NCBI RefSeq assembly: GCF_037113525.1
Contig: NZ_CP146963.1
Coordinates: forward strand, 3,410,001-3,474,000
DNA: 64,000 nucleotides
Reading direction: 5' to 3'
Source: Butyrivibrio fibrisolvens
Lineage (GTDB): Bacteria > Bacillota > Clostridia > Lachnospirales > Lachnospiraceae
Below, piece by piece: positions 32,865-41,349 of the stretch (position 1 is its first letter; each line of letters begins with the position of its first letter). The notes beneath the pieces are model-generated. The model did no database searches. It saw only the letters and a list, made by a program, of their open reading frames with translations, and was not told the DNA's origin. A program made the position numbers and the translations under genes.

Positions 32865-33248
32865 TTATGCTTCAGCTACTGTAATACCTGAAATGTGCAC
32901 GTTTACATCTGTTACGTTAAGGCCTGTCATGTTTTCAACAGTGCTCTTAACACGAGTCTGAACCTTCTGACTTGTAGCAGGGATGTTGAATCCATATCCC
33001 ATAAGAAGGGCCAGATCTACAGCAACGTTCTTGCCACTAAGCTGAACTCTTACTCCCTTGGAGATCTTACGATTTCCACTCTTCTGAAGAGTCTCAGATG
33101 TAACATTACCCGGCATTCCGGAAACTCCTTCTATTTCCATGGCAGCAAGTGCTGCTATCATTCCAATAACGTCATTTGCGATCTTTACACTACCGATGTC
33201 TGAATTGTCTCTTAAGTTAAAAGAGCTGTTATCAGCTTTATTTTCCAT
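32865..33248 (-). CDS. Asp23/Gls24 family envelope stress protein
   Basis: 127 residues. The DUF322 fold shows GSVKIANDVIGMIAALAAMEIEGVSGM (split over strand and helix), a central VRVQLSGKNVAVDLALLM and a C-terminal VNVHISGITV strand. Members are small cytoplasmic proteins, often membrane-linked through AmaP and tied to alkaline or envelope stress. No AmaP partner lies beside it. It is first of the nusB-xseAB transcript and has a good promoter upstream. Confidence 0.88.
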   Translation of the reverse strand: MENKADNSSFNLRDNSDIGSVKIANDVIGMIAALAAMEIEGVSGMPGNVTSETLQKSGNRKISKGVRVQLSGKNVAVDLALLMGYGFNIPATSQKVQTRVKSTVENMTGLNVTDVNVHISGITVAEA

Positions 33249-33283
33249 AACAATCTCCCTTTCATAAAGAATAATTTATAATG

Positions 33284-33311
33284 ATTATAACTGTTTTTAT
33301 GCATTTTGCAA
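33284..33311 (-). promoter_or_regulatory. Promoter for the asp23-nusB-xseAB genes
   Basis: On the minus strand -35 TTGCAA (33306-33311) and consensus -10 TATAAT (33284-33289) are 16 nt apart, about 35 bp upstream of the Asp23-family ATG. It is the best sigma-70-type match I noticed in the core part of the window. Confidence 0.65.
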
Positions 33312-33321
33312 AGAAGGCGCA

Positions 33322-34752
33322 TCAGAGCCATATCATGAACGTGAGTGTGGTTTCATGACTAAGATAGGCAGCCTTTGTTGCACTTATAGGCAGATATTCA
33401 AAGATAGCACCGCTCTCATCAGAAAAAAGATAGGTCTTCATCTCATTAAATACCGCACTGTCCGTACACTTAAATGTGACGCAGGATTTTCCTTCGCTAA
33501 TGGCTCTATCAAAAACGTTTCTGAGCTTTGTATCATCAACTGAGTCAAAAAGCGCATTCTCTCTGACAAAGTAGTTGTCAGAAGTAGCAGTGCACTCCGG
33601 AAGCTTAACCACTTCATTGGTTGTATGGGTTGCAGAAAGATCAGCCGTTGTAACGCATAAATATGCATAATTTACAACCTCTGTATCTCCCGGAACCGAA
33701 CCTGTAAATGAAGCATCTCCCCATGTTGGATCAACATAATACCAGTTGCCGTTGACTTTTACAAAGTCCCAGGCATGGGCTGTACTTCCGTTTCCGGTAT
33801 CTGCAGTGCCTGATACCATCTCACAGGTCATACCGACCTTTTGAAGCAGGTATTGAAGTGTCTTGGCATAGCCCTGACATACACTGACTTTATTAAGAAG
33901 AACGGAGCAGATATTCTGATTGTCTTCACAATCAATCTGATACTGTGTATTAAGCACTATATAATCATAAAAGTACTTAACTATCTCGTATTCATCTGTC
34001 GTATCCGGCATTCCCGCTATAATTGCATCTGCGGCTTCTGAAAGCTTTACTCTTCTGTCAGCGATCTTCTCTTTTGAAAGAGAATACTTGCCTCCGTAAG
34101 TAATTGCCTTGATCTCATCGCTATCAGAAGTCATATACCTGTTCATAAGATATCCTTCAACATAGAATATCTCCGGGTGGTCATTCTGAACACATTGCTG
34201 AACCTTCTCTATCTCATCCATATCAGTAGTCGTTACATATATTTCTTCACCCTGATTGGATAAAATATGGTAAATCTGGGCGTAGAGACTTTGCTCATCA
34301 GCAGTCAGCTGATCATAGTAATATAATCCGGTCTGATCCTTTTGAATAGCCGCTATCATAGTATCTGAGAGCCCTATCTCATCCCAGGCATCCTGCATTT
34401 CCTGCGTTGGATAATCACCGTGAGCTATAGTCTCAAAGATCTGCTCTTCTAATTCAGAATAATCCGATGTATCATCACTACCCGTATGCGTAGTAGTATC
34501 CTGACCAGTCTGCCCATCTCCTGCCACATCGCTGATGATCTCTTCAGCTTCCTTTTTGAGTTCATCAGCGCCTTCATATACGTCTTTGGCAAACTCATTC
34601 ACATCTTCCATACTGCATGCTGTCAAAACAGTACTTGTCATGACAAGGCATGCAGCTGTAAGTGCAATGGCTTTGATCCTCCCGGATATTATTCCGGATA
34701 TACTTCTTATTGAATTAGTATTATTGTTTTTGTTTGAATTAACTTTTCTCAA
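33322..34752 (-). CDS. Lipoprotein with transglutaminase-like domain
   Basis: About 476 residues. A hydrophobic signal ends in the lipobox VLTAC, and an Asp/Glu/Thr-rich spacer follows. The transglutaminase-like core has the cysteine in VSVCQGYAKTLQYLL, the histidine in STAHAWDFV and the aspartate in YYVDPTWGD, a complete Cys-His-Asp triad. It is probably an extracytoplasmic protease or cross-linker of the cell wall. Start choice is uncertain: TTG codons at 34752 and 34782 are both in frame, and no ATG precedes the signal peptide. The later one, just past the prfC stop, is used. Confidence 0.75.
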   Translation of the reverse strand: MRKVNSNKNNNTNSIRSISGIISGRIKAIALTAACLVMTSTVLTACSMEDVNEFAKDVYEGADELKKEAEEIISDVAGDGQTGQDTTTHTGSDDTSDYSELEEQIFETIAHGDYPTQEMQDAWDEIGLSDTMIAAIQKDQTGLYYYDQLTADEQSLYAQIYHILSNQGEEIYVTTTDMDEIEKVQQCVQNDHPEIFYVEGYLMNRYMTSDSDEIKAITYGGKYSLSKEKIADRRVKLSEAADAIIAGMPDTTDEYEIVKYFYDYIVLNTQYQIDCEDNQNICSVLLNKVSVCQGYAKTLQYLLQKVGMTCEMVSGTADTGNGSTAHAWDFVKVNGNWYYVDPTWGDASFTGSVPGDTEVVNYAYLCVTTADLSATHTTNEVVKLPECTATSDNYFVRENALFDSVDDTKLRNVFDRAISEGKSCVTFKCTDSAVFNEMKTYLFSDESGAIFEYLPISATKAAYLSHETTLTFMIWL

Positions 34753-34753
34753 A

Positions 34754-36349
34754 TCAGTTCTTTCTGAATTCAGAGAGTACAAGTCCTTCGTTACGTTTAA
34801 CTGTCATGTCAACGCTCCACTCGTTAATGAAAAGAAGGAGCGGACGATCGTTCATATCCTTGATCTTCTTCATGTCAGATGTTCCAACAAGAGAAGACAT
34901 ATCTGTATCTGAGTCTACCCATCTGATGTATTCGTAAGGCAGGTTCTCAAGAATGATATCAACATTATACTCATTCTTGAGACGGAATTTAAGTACGTCG
35001 AACTGGAGGATACCAACTACGCCTACGATGATCTCTTCAAGACCTGTATTAAACTCCTGGAAGATCTGAATAGCACCTTCCTGAGCGATCTGCTGGATAC
35101 CCTTAACGAACTGCTTACGCTTCATGGTATCAACCTGGCGAACTCTTGCGAAGTGCTCAGGTGCGAAAGTAGGAATTCCTTCGTACTTTACGTTATCCTT
35201 AGGCATACATACTGTATCACCTATAGAGAAGATACCCGGGTCGAATACACCGATGATATCTCCTGCATATGCTTCTGAAAGGATCTTTCTTTCATCTGCC
35301 ATAAGCTGCTGTGGCTGAGACAGACGGAAGGTACGTCCTGACTGAATATGCTTAATTTCCTTATCAGCATCATATCTTCCTGAACAGATTCTCATGAATG
35401 CGATACGGTCACGGTGTCTTGCATCCATGTTGGCCTGAATCTTGAATACAAATGCAGAAAATTCATGCTCTACAGGATCGATAACTTCATCACCTGACAC
35501 ACGGCCTGTAGGAAGTGTAGCCATCTGCAGGAAGTTGTGAAGGAATATCTCCACACCAAAGTTCTGAAGAGCTGAACCAAAAAATACAGGTGTAAGCTGT
35601 CCTGCACGAACTGCATCAAGGTCAAACTGAGCTCCTGCGCCATCGAGAAGTTCCATTTCTTCCTGAAGCTTCTCATAAGCATCTTCACCAATCTGATCAA
35701 GAACAGCAGATTCATTATCAAAATCTATGAAGTTCTCTTCGCCTTCTTTAGTTCCCTTCTCTGTACCTGAGAAAGTAACTATCCTGTTTTCTTTTCTTTC
35801 ATAGATACCCTTAAAGTTCTTACCTGAACCGATAGGCCAGTTAACTGGGCAAGTCTCTATTCCAAGGTTATCTTCGATATCCTGCATCAGATCAAATGTG
35901 TCCTTGGCATCACGGTCAAGCTTGTTGATGAATGTGAATATCGGAATGTGTCTCATGGTACAAACCTTAAAGAGCTTCTTGGTCTGTGCCTCAACACCCT
36001 TACTTGCATCTATAACCATGACAGCAGAGTCTGCAGCCATAAGTGTACGATATGTATCCTCAGAGAAATCCTGGTGTCCAGGTGTATCAAGGATATTGAT
36101 GCAGTGGTCTTCAAAGTTAAACTGCAGTGCTGATGAGGTAACTGAAATACCTCTTTGTTTTTCTATTTCCATCCAGTCAGAAACTGCGTGCTTGGCTGTT
36201 GCCTTACCTTTTACAGAACCTGCCTGATTGATAACGCCACCGTAGAGGAGGAACTTCTCAGTAAGAGTTGTCTTACCTGCATCAGGGTGGGATATGATAG
36301 CAAAGGTTCTGCGCTTTGCAATCTCTGCTGCTGTTTTCTTATCACTCAT
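34754..36349 (-). CDS. prfC: Peptide chain release factor 3
   Basis: 531 residues. The GTPase motifs are SHPDAGKTTLTEK (G1), DTPGHQDFSEDT (G3) and FINKLDRDA (G4), followed by domain II and the RF3-specific C-terminal domain (FQEFNTGLEEIIVGVVGILQFDVLK, split over two strands). RF3 removes RF1/RF2 from the ribosome after termination. It is monocistronic or followed by the transglutaminase lipoprotein. The pnp terminator lies 90 bp upstream. Confidence 0.96.
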   Translation of the reverse strand: MSDKKTAAEIAKRRTFAIISHPDAGKTTLTEKFLLYGGVINQAGSVKGKATAKHAVSDWMEIEKQRGISVTSSALQFNFEDHCINILDTPGHQDFSEDTYRTLMAADSAVMVIDASKGVEAQTKKLFKVCTMRHIPIFTFINKLDRDAKDTFDLMQDIEDNLGIETCPVNWPIGSGKNFKGIYERKENRIVTFSGTEKGTKEGEENFIDFDNESAVLDQIGEDAYEKLQEEMELLDGAGAQFDLDAVRAGQLTPVFFGSALQNFGVEIFLHNFLQMATLPTGRVSGDEVIDPVEHEFSAFVFKIQANMDARHRDRIAFMRICSGRYDADKEIKHIQSGRTFRLSQPQQLMADERKILSEAYAGDIIGVFDPGIFSIGDTVCMPKDNVKYEGIPTFAPEHFARVRQVDTMKRKQFVKGIQQIAQEGAIQIFQEFNTGLEEIIVGVVGILQFDVLKFRLKNEYNVDIILENLPYEYIRWVDSDTDMSSLVGTSDMKKIKDMNDRPLLLFINEWSVDMTVKRNEGLVLSEFRKN

Positions 36350-36439
36350 TGTTAAATAAACCTCTAATTAAATCTAAGTCGATAAATACATCCTTCATCT
36401 TTAATATCAGATGAAATCTAGCATATAGGCACAAGGCCT

Positions 36440-36470
36440 AATAAAAGCCGGTATGTTTTTTCACACCGGC
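36440..36470 (-). terminator. Terminator of pnp
   Basis: GCCGGTGTG (minus strand) pairs with CATACCGGC through nine pairs including one G-T, around an A-rich loop, followed by TTTTATT. It lies about 70 bp after the pnp stop. Confidence 0.75.
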
Positions 36471-36539
36471 CAATTTACACAACATAAAGAGACTGTCTTC
36501 AAAGCAGCAAGCTTATCAGGCAATCTCTTATTTTTAATG

Positions 36540-38636
36540 TCAGTTCTGAGCAACATCCTTCATAGAGAAGCTGATTCTGCCCATACGGTCCTTACCAAGG
36601 CATACTACTGTAACTTCATCGCCAAGTGTAAGGATATCTTCTACATGATCAAGTCTCTCCTTAGAGATCTTTGAAATGTGAACCATTCCTTCCTTACCAG
36701 GTGCGAACTCGATGAATGCACCGAATTCTTTGATGCTTACAACTTTACCCTTGAAGATCTGGCCTTTTTCGAAATCTGTGATGATGATTCTGATCATCTC
36801 TTTAGCTTCGTCAAGCTTAGCCTGATCTTCGCCGCAGATTGAAACCTTACCATCATCTGTGATATCGATCTTAACGCCTGTACGAGCGATGATCTCGTTG
36901 ATAGTCTTACCGCGCTGACCAACTACATCACCGATCTTATCAACAGGTACTTCCATAGAGATGATCTTAGGAGCGTACTTGGATACTTCCTTACGAGGCT
37001 CAGCGATAGCATCGTGCATTACGCCGTTCATTATGAACTCACGAGCATCCTTACATCTTCCGATAGCGCCCTCAACGATGGCACGTGTAAGACCATGGAT
37101 CTTGATATCCATCTGGATAGCTGTGATACCCTTGTGTGTACCTGTTACCTTGAAGTCCATATCGCCGAAGAAATCTTCGAGACCCTGGATATCTGTAAGA
37201 AGTACGAAATCATCATCTGTATCGCCTGTAACAAGACCGCAGCTGATACCAGCAACAGGAGCCTTAAGAGGAACACCTGCAGCCATAAGAGCCATACAGC
37301 TTGCACATGTTGAAGCCATGGATGTAGATCCATTGGACTCAAATGTCTCTGATACGGCACGGATTGCATATGGGAACTCCTCAACTGAAGGAAGTACTGC
37401 AAGAAGTGCACGCTCAGCAAGAGCACCGTGACCAATCTCACGACGTCCAGGTCCTCTTGAAACCTTAGTCTCACCTACTGAATAAGCAGGGAAATTGTAC
37501 TGGTGGATATATCTCTTCTCAGTTACGAACTGATCAAGACCTTCTACTCTCTGTGCTTCTGAAAGAGGAGCAAGAGTTACGATATCGCAGATCTGTGTCT
37601 GTCCACGAGTGAACATAGCGCTGCCGTGTACTCTAGGAATAAGATCAATCTCAGCAGAAAGAGGTCTGATCTGTGTGATCTCACGTCCATCAGGTCTCTT
37701 GTGATCTTTGAGGATCATCTTACGAACAGTCTTCTTCTCATACTGATATACAGCATCGCCTACGAATGCAGCCCACTCTTCGTTCTCTGCAAAACGAGGA
37801 TCAGCAAGGATCTTCTCAGTAACATCATCCATGTTCTTGTCTCTGACCATCTTATCATCAGTAAATACAAGGTTCTCCATCTCTTCAGGAGTTACGATTG
37901 TCTTGATAGCATCAAAGATCTCCTGAGGAACAGCTGCAGAAACATAAGGCTGCTTCTCTTTACCAATCTCAGCTACGATAGAGTTGATGAAGTTAACAAC
38001 CTGCTTGTTGATAGCATCTGCTTCATAGATGTATCTGATCATATCCTGCTCAGGGATTTCCTTAGCACCAGCCTCGATCATGATAACCTTCTCAGCTGTA
38101 GAAGCAACTGTGAGCTTCATATCACCGTTGTCCCACTGCTCCTGTGAAGGGTTGATGATCATCTGTCCATCAACAAGACCGATCTGTGTAGATGCGCAAG
38201 GGCCATCCCACGGAATATCTGATATAGCTACAGCAATGGATGATCCGATCATTGCAACCAGCTCAGGTCTGCAAGCGGGATCTACTGCCATAACCATGTT
38301 CTCAACAGTTACGTCATTTCTCATATCCTTTGGGAAAAGAGGTCTCATAGGACGGTCGATCATACGGTCTGTAAGGATCGCGTTCTCTGATGGCTTAGCC
38401 TCTCTCTTATTAAATCCACCCGGGAATTTACCGATTGAATAGAACTTCTCGCTGTACTCAATATTGAGCGGGAAGAAATCAACACCATCACGTGGTGCCT
38501 TAGCTTCTGTAGCTGTGCAAAGAAGTGTTGTATCGCCATACTGAACGAAAGCGCATCCGTTTGCCTGTTTACCAACCTTGCCTATCTCAACCTTGAGTGT
38601 ACGTCCGGCAAGATCCATTGTGTAAGTTTTTACCAT
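36540..38636 (-). CDS. pnp: Polynucleotide phosphorylase
   Basis: 698 residues. Two RNase PH domains (about 5-230 and 310-545) flank a helical linker. The second keeps the catalytic GDTDDDFVLLTDIQGLEDFFGDMDFK region, split into GDTDDDF and LEDFFGDMDFK motifs. A KH domain (about 555-615, with VVGQRGKTINEI, I-x-x-GxxG form) and an S1 domain (about 620-692) close it. It is a 3'-5' phosphorolytic exoribonuclease in the RNA degradosome. AAAAAGGAG precedes the ATG. It follows rpsO, a very common pairing. Confidence 0.97.
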   Translation of the reverse strand: MVKTYTMDLAGRTLKVEIGKVGKQANGCAFVQYGDTTLLCTATEAKAPRDGVDFFPLNIEYSEKFYSIGKFPGGFNKREAKPSENAILTDRMIDRPMRPLFPKDMRNDVTVENMVMAVDPACRPELVAMIGSSIAVAISDIPWDGPCASTQIGLVDGQMIINPSQEQWDNGDMKLTVASTAEKVIMIEAGAKEIPEQDMIRYIYEADAINKQVVNFINSIVAEIGKEKQPYVSAAVPQEIFDAIKTIVTPEEMENLVFTDDKMVRDKNMDDVTEKILADPRFAENEEWAAFVGDAVYQYEKKTVRKMILKDHKRPDGREITQIRPLSAEIDLIPRVHGSAMFTRGQTQICDIVTLAPLSEAQRVEGLDQFVTEKRYIHQYNFPAYSVGETKVSRGPGRREIGHGALAERALLAVLPSVEEFPYAIRAVSETFESNGSTSMASTCASCMALMAAGVPLKAPVAGISCGLVTGDTDDDFVLLTDIQGLEDFFGDMDFKVTGTHKGITAIQMDIKIHGLTRAIVEGAIGRCKDAREFIMNGVMHDAIAEPRKEVSKYAPKIISMEVPVDKIGDVVGQRGKTINEIIARTGVKIDITDDGKVSICGEDQAKLDEAKEMIRIIITDFEKGQIFKGKVVSIKEFGAFIEFAPGKEGMVHISKISKERLDHVEDILTLGDEVTVVCLGKDRMGRISFSMKDVAQN

Positions 38637-38752
38637 TTTTTCTCCTTTTTGTGCTGCTCATCCGCAATCCCCGTTTTTCAGAGGCGCGTGTGCAGTACTC
38701 TTCTTCTCTTTCTTCTACTATTATTTACGGCTTATAAGTTTTTCTTATAAGC

Positions 38753-38792
38753 AAAAAGGCAGGGACAACTGAAGATACAGTCTCCCCGCCCT
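38753..38792 (-). terminator. Terminator between rpsO and pnp
   Basis: On the minus strand GGCGGGGAGACTG pairs with CAGTTGTCCCTGCC across a TATCTT loop, then TTTTTGC. A second perfect hairpin, GCTTATAAG/CTTATAAGC (38730-38752), follows directly. Partial termination here would set the rpsO to pnp ratio. Confidence 0.75.
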
Positions 38793-38803
38793 TGTGAACA
38801 GAA

Positions 38804-39070
38804 TTACTTTCTAAGACCAAGTTCCTGGATCAGCTTACGATATCTCTCAATATCCTTTGCCTTGAGGTATCCAAGAAGATTACGTCTCTGACCAACCATC
38901 TTAAGAAGACCACGTCTTGAGTGGTGATCCTTAGGGTTCTTGTCAAGGTGAGCATTGAGCTCAGCGATTCTCTCTGTGAGAACTGCTACCTGTACTTCTG
39001 GTGAACCTGTATCACCAGGCTTTACAGCGTACTTGTTGATAATCTCTGTTTTCTTTTCCTTTGAAATCAT
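38804..39070 (-). CDS. rpsO: 30S ribosomal protein S15
   Basis: 88 residues, exact family length, from ATG 39070 with AAAAAAGGAG ahead; a longer frame upstream is rejected. Conserved blocks are GDTGSPEVQVA, LTERIAELNAHL, KDHHSRRGLLKMV and RRNLLGYLK. S15 is a primary binder of 16S rRNA in the central domain. A structured leader at 39095-39138 could be an S15 autoregulatory site. Confidence 0.97.
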   Translation of the reverse strand: MISKEKKTEIINKYAVKPGDTGSPEVQVAVLTERIAELNAHLDKNPKDHHSRRGLLKMVGQRRNLLGYLKAKDIERYRKLIQELGLRK

Positions 39071-39094
39071 TTCTTTTCTCCTTTTTTCAAGTCG

Positions 39095-39138
39095 CCTGTT
39101 ACCGGGTCCGGGTCGGAGATCCATAAACCAGGTAAAGG
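39095..39138 (-). promoter_or_regulatory. Possible S15-responsive leader of rpsO
   Basis: In the minus-strand leader, CCTTTACC (39131-39138) pairs with GGTAACAGG (39095-39103) with one bulged base, enclosing a GC-rich segment that can fold further (GGTTT.., ..CCGGACC). Bacterial rpsO genes often carry an S15-binding leader. I cannot match it to a known class. Confidence 0.35.
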
Positions 39139-39291
39139 TCATTTCTAATTTTGTCCATAAAAAATTTAAGGACAGCTATTTAAACTTATCACATGTAGGA
39201 AAAAAAGTAAAGTACTTTCTAATTTTACTACTATTCCAGCCTGTAACAGTCATATAAAAATGTTTTAGTTTTAGAAGATTTGATCCATCAG

Positions 39292-39336
39292 TCATTCCAG
39301 TTGTACTTTGATGTTTCAATGCTGTAAAGATACAAT
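39292..39336 (-). pseudogene. Partial copy of the ribF 3' end
   Basis: Directly after the ribF stop (39340-39342) the minus strand encodes YLYSIETSKYNWND and a TGA. This is nearly the ribF C-terminus YHHSLETSKYNWNE, with roughly four of five bases the same over 45 nt. There is no gene body attached. It looks like the tail of an older ribF allele left behind by gene replacement, or a small tandem duplication that has diverged. Confidence 0.75.
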
Positions 39337-39339
39337 CTA

Positions 39340-40290
39340 TCACTCATTCCAGTTATACTTTGAAGTCTCAAGGCTGTGGTGATATAGTCTTCCGTTTTCA
39401 ACATCAGCACTCATCTGGGCTTTAAGTTCGTCTACGCCGCTGAATTTCATTTCAGGTCTTTTGAACGAAAGCAGTGATACTGAGATATCCTTGTCATAAA
39501 GGTCTCCTGAAAAGTCATACAGATAAGTTTCCGATACTATGATCTTCTCTTCTGTAATAGTGGGCTTCGTGCCAATATTGGTCATTCCGCGAAGAATCTT
39601 ATCTCCAACACGAACGATAGAATAATATACTCCGTTAGGAGGAAGGAGTTTTTCTTCAGAAGGAATAACATTAACAGTAGGAATTCCTATTGTCCTTCCA
39701 AGTGCGCGTCCATGGCTTACAGTTCCGTGGAGGGTGTAAGGACTTCCTAGAAGTCTTGATACTCTTTCCATGTTACCTTTAGCAACTTCTTTTCTTATAA
39801 GAGTTGAGCTGACTTCCTGATCTTCAATCTCAACCTTATCTATAAGGTGAGTCTCGAATCCAAGTTCCTGTCCCATCTGTGAAAGAAGCTTCCAGTCGCC
39901 TTTTCCTTTATCGCCAAAAGATACATCGAGGCCTGCTGCTACGTAAGCAGCTCCCATCTGTTCTACAAGAAAGCGCTTTACAAATTCTTCCGGGGGAGTT
40001 GCTGCAGTTTCTGCATTCATTGGGAATTCTATCAGAACATCTATTCCGTTTTCTGAAAACCAGGCCCTCTTTTCCTGCCTTGTAGAAAGTCCCGGAACAA
40101 TGTGACCTGCAAAAAAAGATGCAGGTGAAGGGTCAAATGTGAATATGACTACCTTTCTTCCGTTATTCTTCTCTTCTATAAGGTCAGAAATAAGTTTTCT
40201 GTGGCCTTTGTGAATTCCATCAAACTTACCTATGGCAACGGCTGTAGGTCCTTCTATATGAAAATCTGTTGTGTCTTTGATCAGTTCCAT
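39340..40290 (-). CDS. ribF: Bifunctional riboflavin kinase / FAD synthetase
   Basis: 316 residues from ATG 40290 (AAGGAC upstream). The N-terminal FAD synthetase domain has VAIGKFDGIHKGHRKLI and later GLDVSFGDKGKGD. The C-terminal riboflavin kinase domain (about 180-305) includes GRALGRTIGIPTVN and TNIGTKPT. It makes FMN and FAD from riboflavin. The gene lies 20 bp downstream of truB. Confidence 0.95.
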   Translation of the reverse strand: MELIKDTTDFHIEGPTAVAIGKFDGIHKGHRKLISDLIEEKNNGRKVVIFTFDPSPASFFAGHIVPGLSTRQEKRAWFSENGIDVLIEFPMNAETAATPPEEFVKRFLVEQMGAAYVAAGLDVSFGDKGKGDWKLLSQMGQELGFETHLIDKVEIEDQEVSSTLIRKEVAKGNMERVSRLLGSPYTLHGTVSHGRALGRTIGIPTVNVIPSEEKLLPPNGVYYSIVRVGDKILRGMTNIGTKPTITEEKIIVSETYLYDFSGDLYDKDISVSLLSFKRPEMKFSGVDELKAQMSADVENGRLYHHSLETSKYNWNE

Positions 40291-40310
40291 CTTTGTCCTT
40301 AGCAAAATCG

Positions 40311-41279
40311 TTATTGTGGTGTGTAGAAATTCTTATCTACTCTGAAGTTTCTTAATTTATCGTTGTATTTATATACACCGAAGAATACTCCGTCTTCGTC
40401 ATATACTCTTATTCTTGTTCCGTCAGAGTACATAGCTTCTTTTTTCTGAGAATCCTGTGCTTTTGTAGGCTCTGTATCTGCAATATCCTTAAGTGTAAAA
40501 GGATTACCGTTCTCTATGAGCTTGCGGCTATTCTTAAGGATATGGACGCTGTCGAGGTCTTTGAAGAAGTCTTCTACAGGTACTACAACATCGTCAACTC
40601 TGTCTTCATCCCTGAGCTTTTCAAGCTGTCCCAGTGTTATGGCAGTGTCAAGGTGGAAGCTTCCAACAGCTGTCCTTGTAAGATGTGCCATTGCTCCGCC
40701 GCAGCCAAGTCTTTGACCTATATCATTACAAAGGGTGCGGATGTAAGTACCTTTACTGCATCTGACTTCCATTGTAAATTCATGTCTGTCTGACAGATGA
40801 CTTGTATCAAGGATAGATATTGAATCAATATGGATTTTTCTTGGCTTTCTCTCTATCTCTTTGCCTTCTCTGGCAAGCTCATAAAGCTTCTTGCCACCAA
40901 CTTTAATAGCAGAATACATAGGTGGGATCTGGTCGTAGTCACCTACAAATGCCTGAACCGCATCATTTAATTCTGTAACATCAGGAATAGTGTCATCGCC
41001 ATGCTCTGTAAGTATAGTTCCTGTCATGTCCTGAGTGTCTGTTTCTACGCCCAGTCTGCATACAGCAATATATTCCTTGGTATGGTCTGTGAGCTCTTCG
41101 ACAAGTCTTGTACCTGTTCCTACACAGCACACAAGTACGCCCACAGCTTCAGGATCAAGTGTTCCTGTATGGCCAATCTTCTTCATCTTGAGGATGCCTC
41201 GCATTTTGGCAACAACATCATTAGATGTAAAGCCCGGCTCTTTGTATATGTTTATAAGTCCATTGTAATTATTTTTCAT
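40311..41279 (-). CDS. truB: tRNA pseudouridine-55 synthase
   Basis: 322 residues from ATG 41279 (AGGTTTGATC upstream). The family motif HTGTLDPEAVGVL contains the catalytic aspartate; YKEPGFTSNDVV and CSKGTYIRTLCNDIG are also conserved. The C-terminal part (about 235-322) is a PUA-like domain with an inserted charged stretch near 275-290. It makes the universal pseudouridine 55 of tRNA. A strong hairpin (41304-41336) lies 25 bp before its start. Confidence 0.95.
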   Translation of the reverse strand: MKNNYNGLINIYKEPGFTSNDVVAKMRGILKMKKIGHTGTLDPEAVGVLVCCVGTGTRLVEELTDHTKEYIAVCRLGVETDTQDMTGTILTEHGDDTIPDVTELNDAVQAFVGDYDQIPPMYSAIKVGGKKLYELAREGKEIERKPRKIHIDSISILDTSHLSDRHEFTMEVRCSKGTYIRTLCNDIGQRLGCGGAMAHLTRTAVGSFHLDTAITLGQLEKLRDEDRVDDVVVPVEDFFKDLDSVHILKNSRKLIENGNPFTLKDIADTEPTKAQDSQKKEAMYSDGTRIRVYDEDGVFFGVYKYNDKLRNFRVDKNFYTPQ

Positions 41280-41303
41280 GATCAAACCTGTTCGTCATAT
41301 TAA

Positions 41304-41336
41304 GACAGGGGAACGACTATTCATCGTTCCCCTGTC
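41304..41336 (-). terminator. 13-bp perfect hairpin between nrnA and truB
   Basis: GACAGGGGAACGA (41304-41316) pairs perfectly with TCGTTCCCCTGTC (41324-41336) around a 7-nt loop. On the minus strand TTAAT follows, a poor T-run, and the truB ribosome binding site comes within 20 nt. It may be a weak terminator, an attenuator or an RNA-processing stop. Confidence 0.55.
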
Positions 41337-41349
41337 GCTTCTTCTGACG

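Noticed and set aside
36961..38147. Long plus-strand ORFs of 156 and 173 codons
   Set aside because: They lie antisense within pnp, which has complete PNPase domains; no ribosome binding sites or recognisable protein features.
41304..41336. Riboswitch in front of truB-ribF (FMN)
   Set aside because: Only one simple hairpin is present; none of the conserved FMN-riboswitch junctions can be seen.
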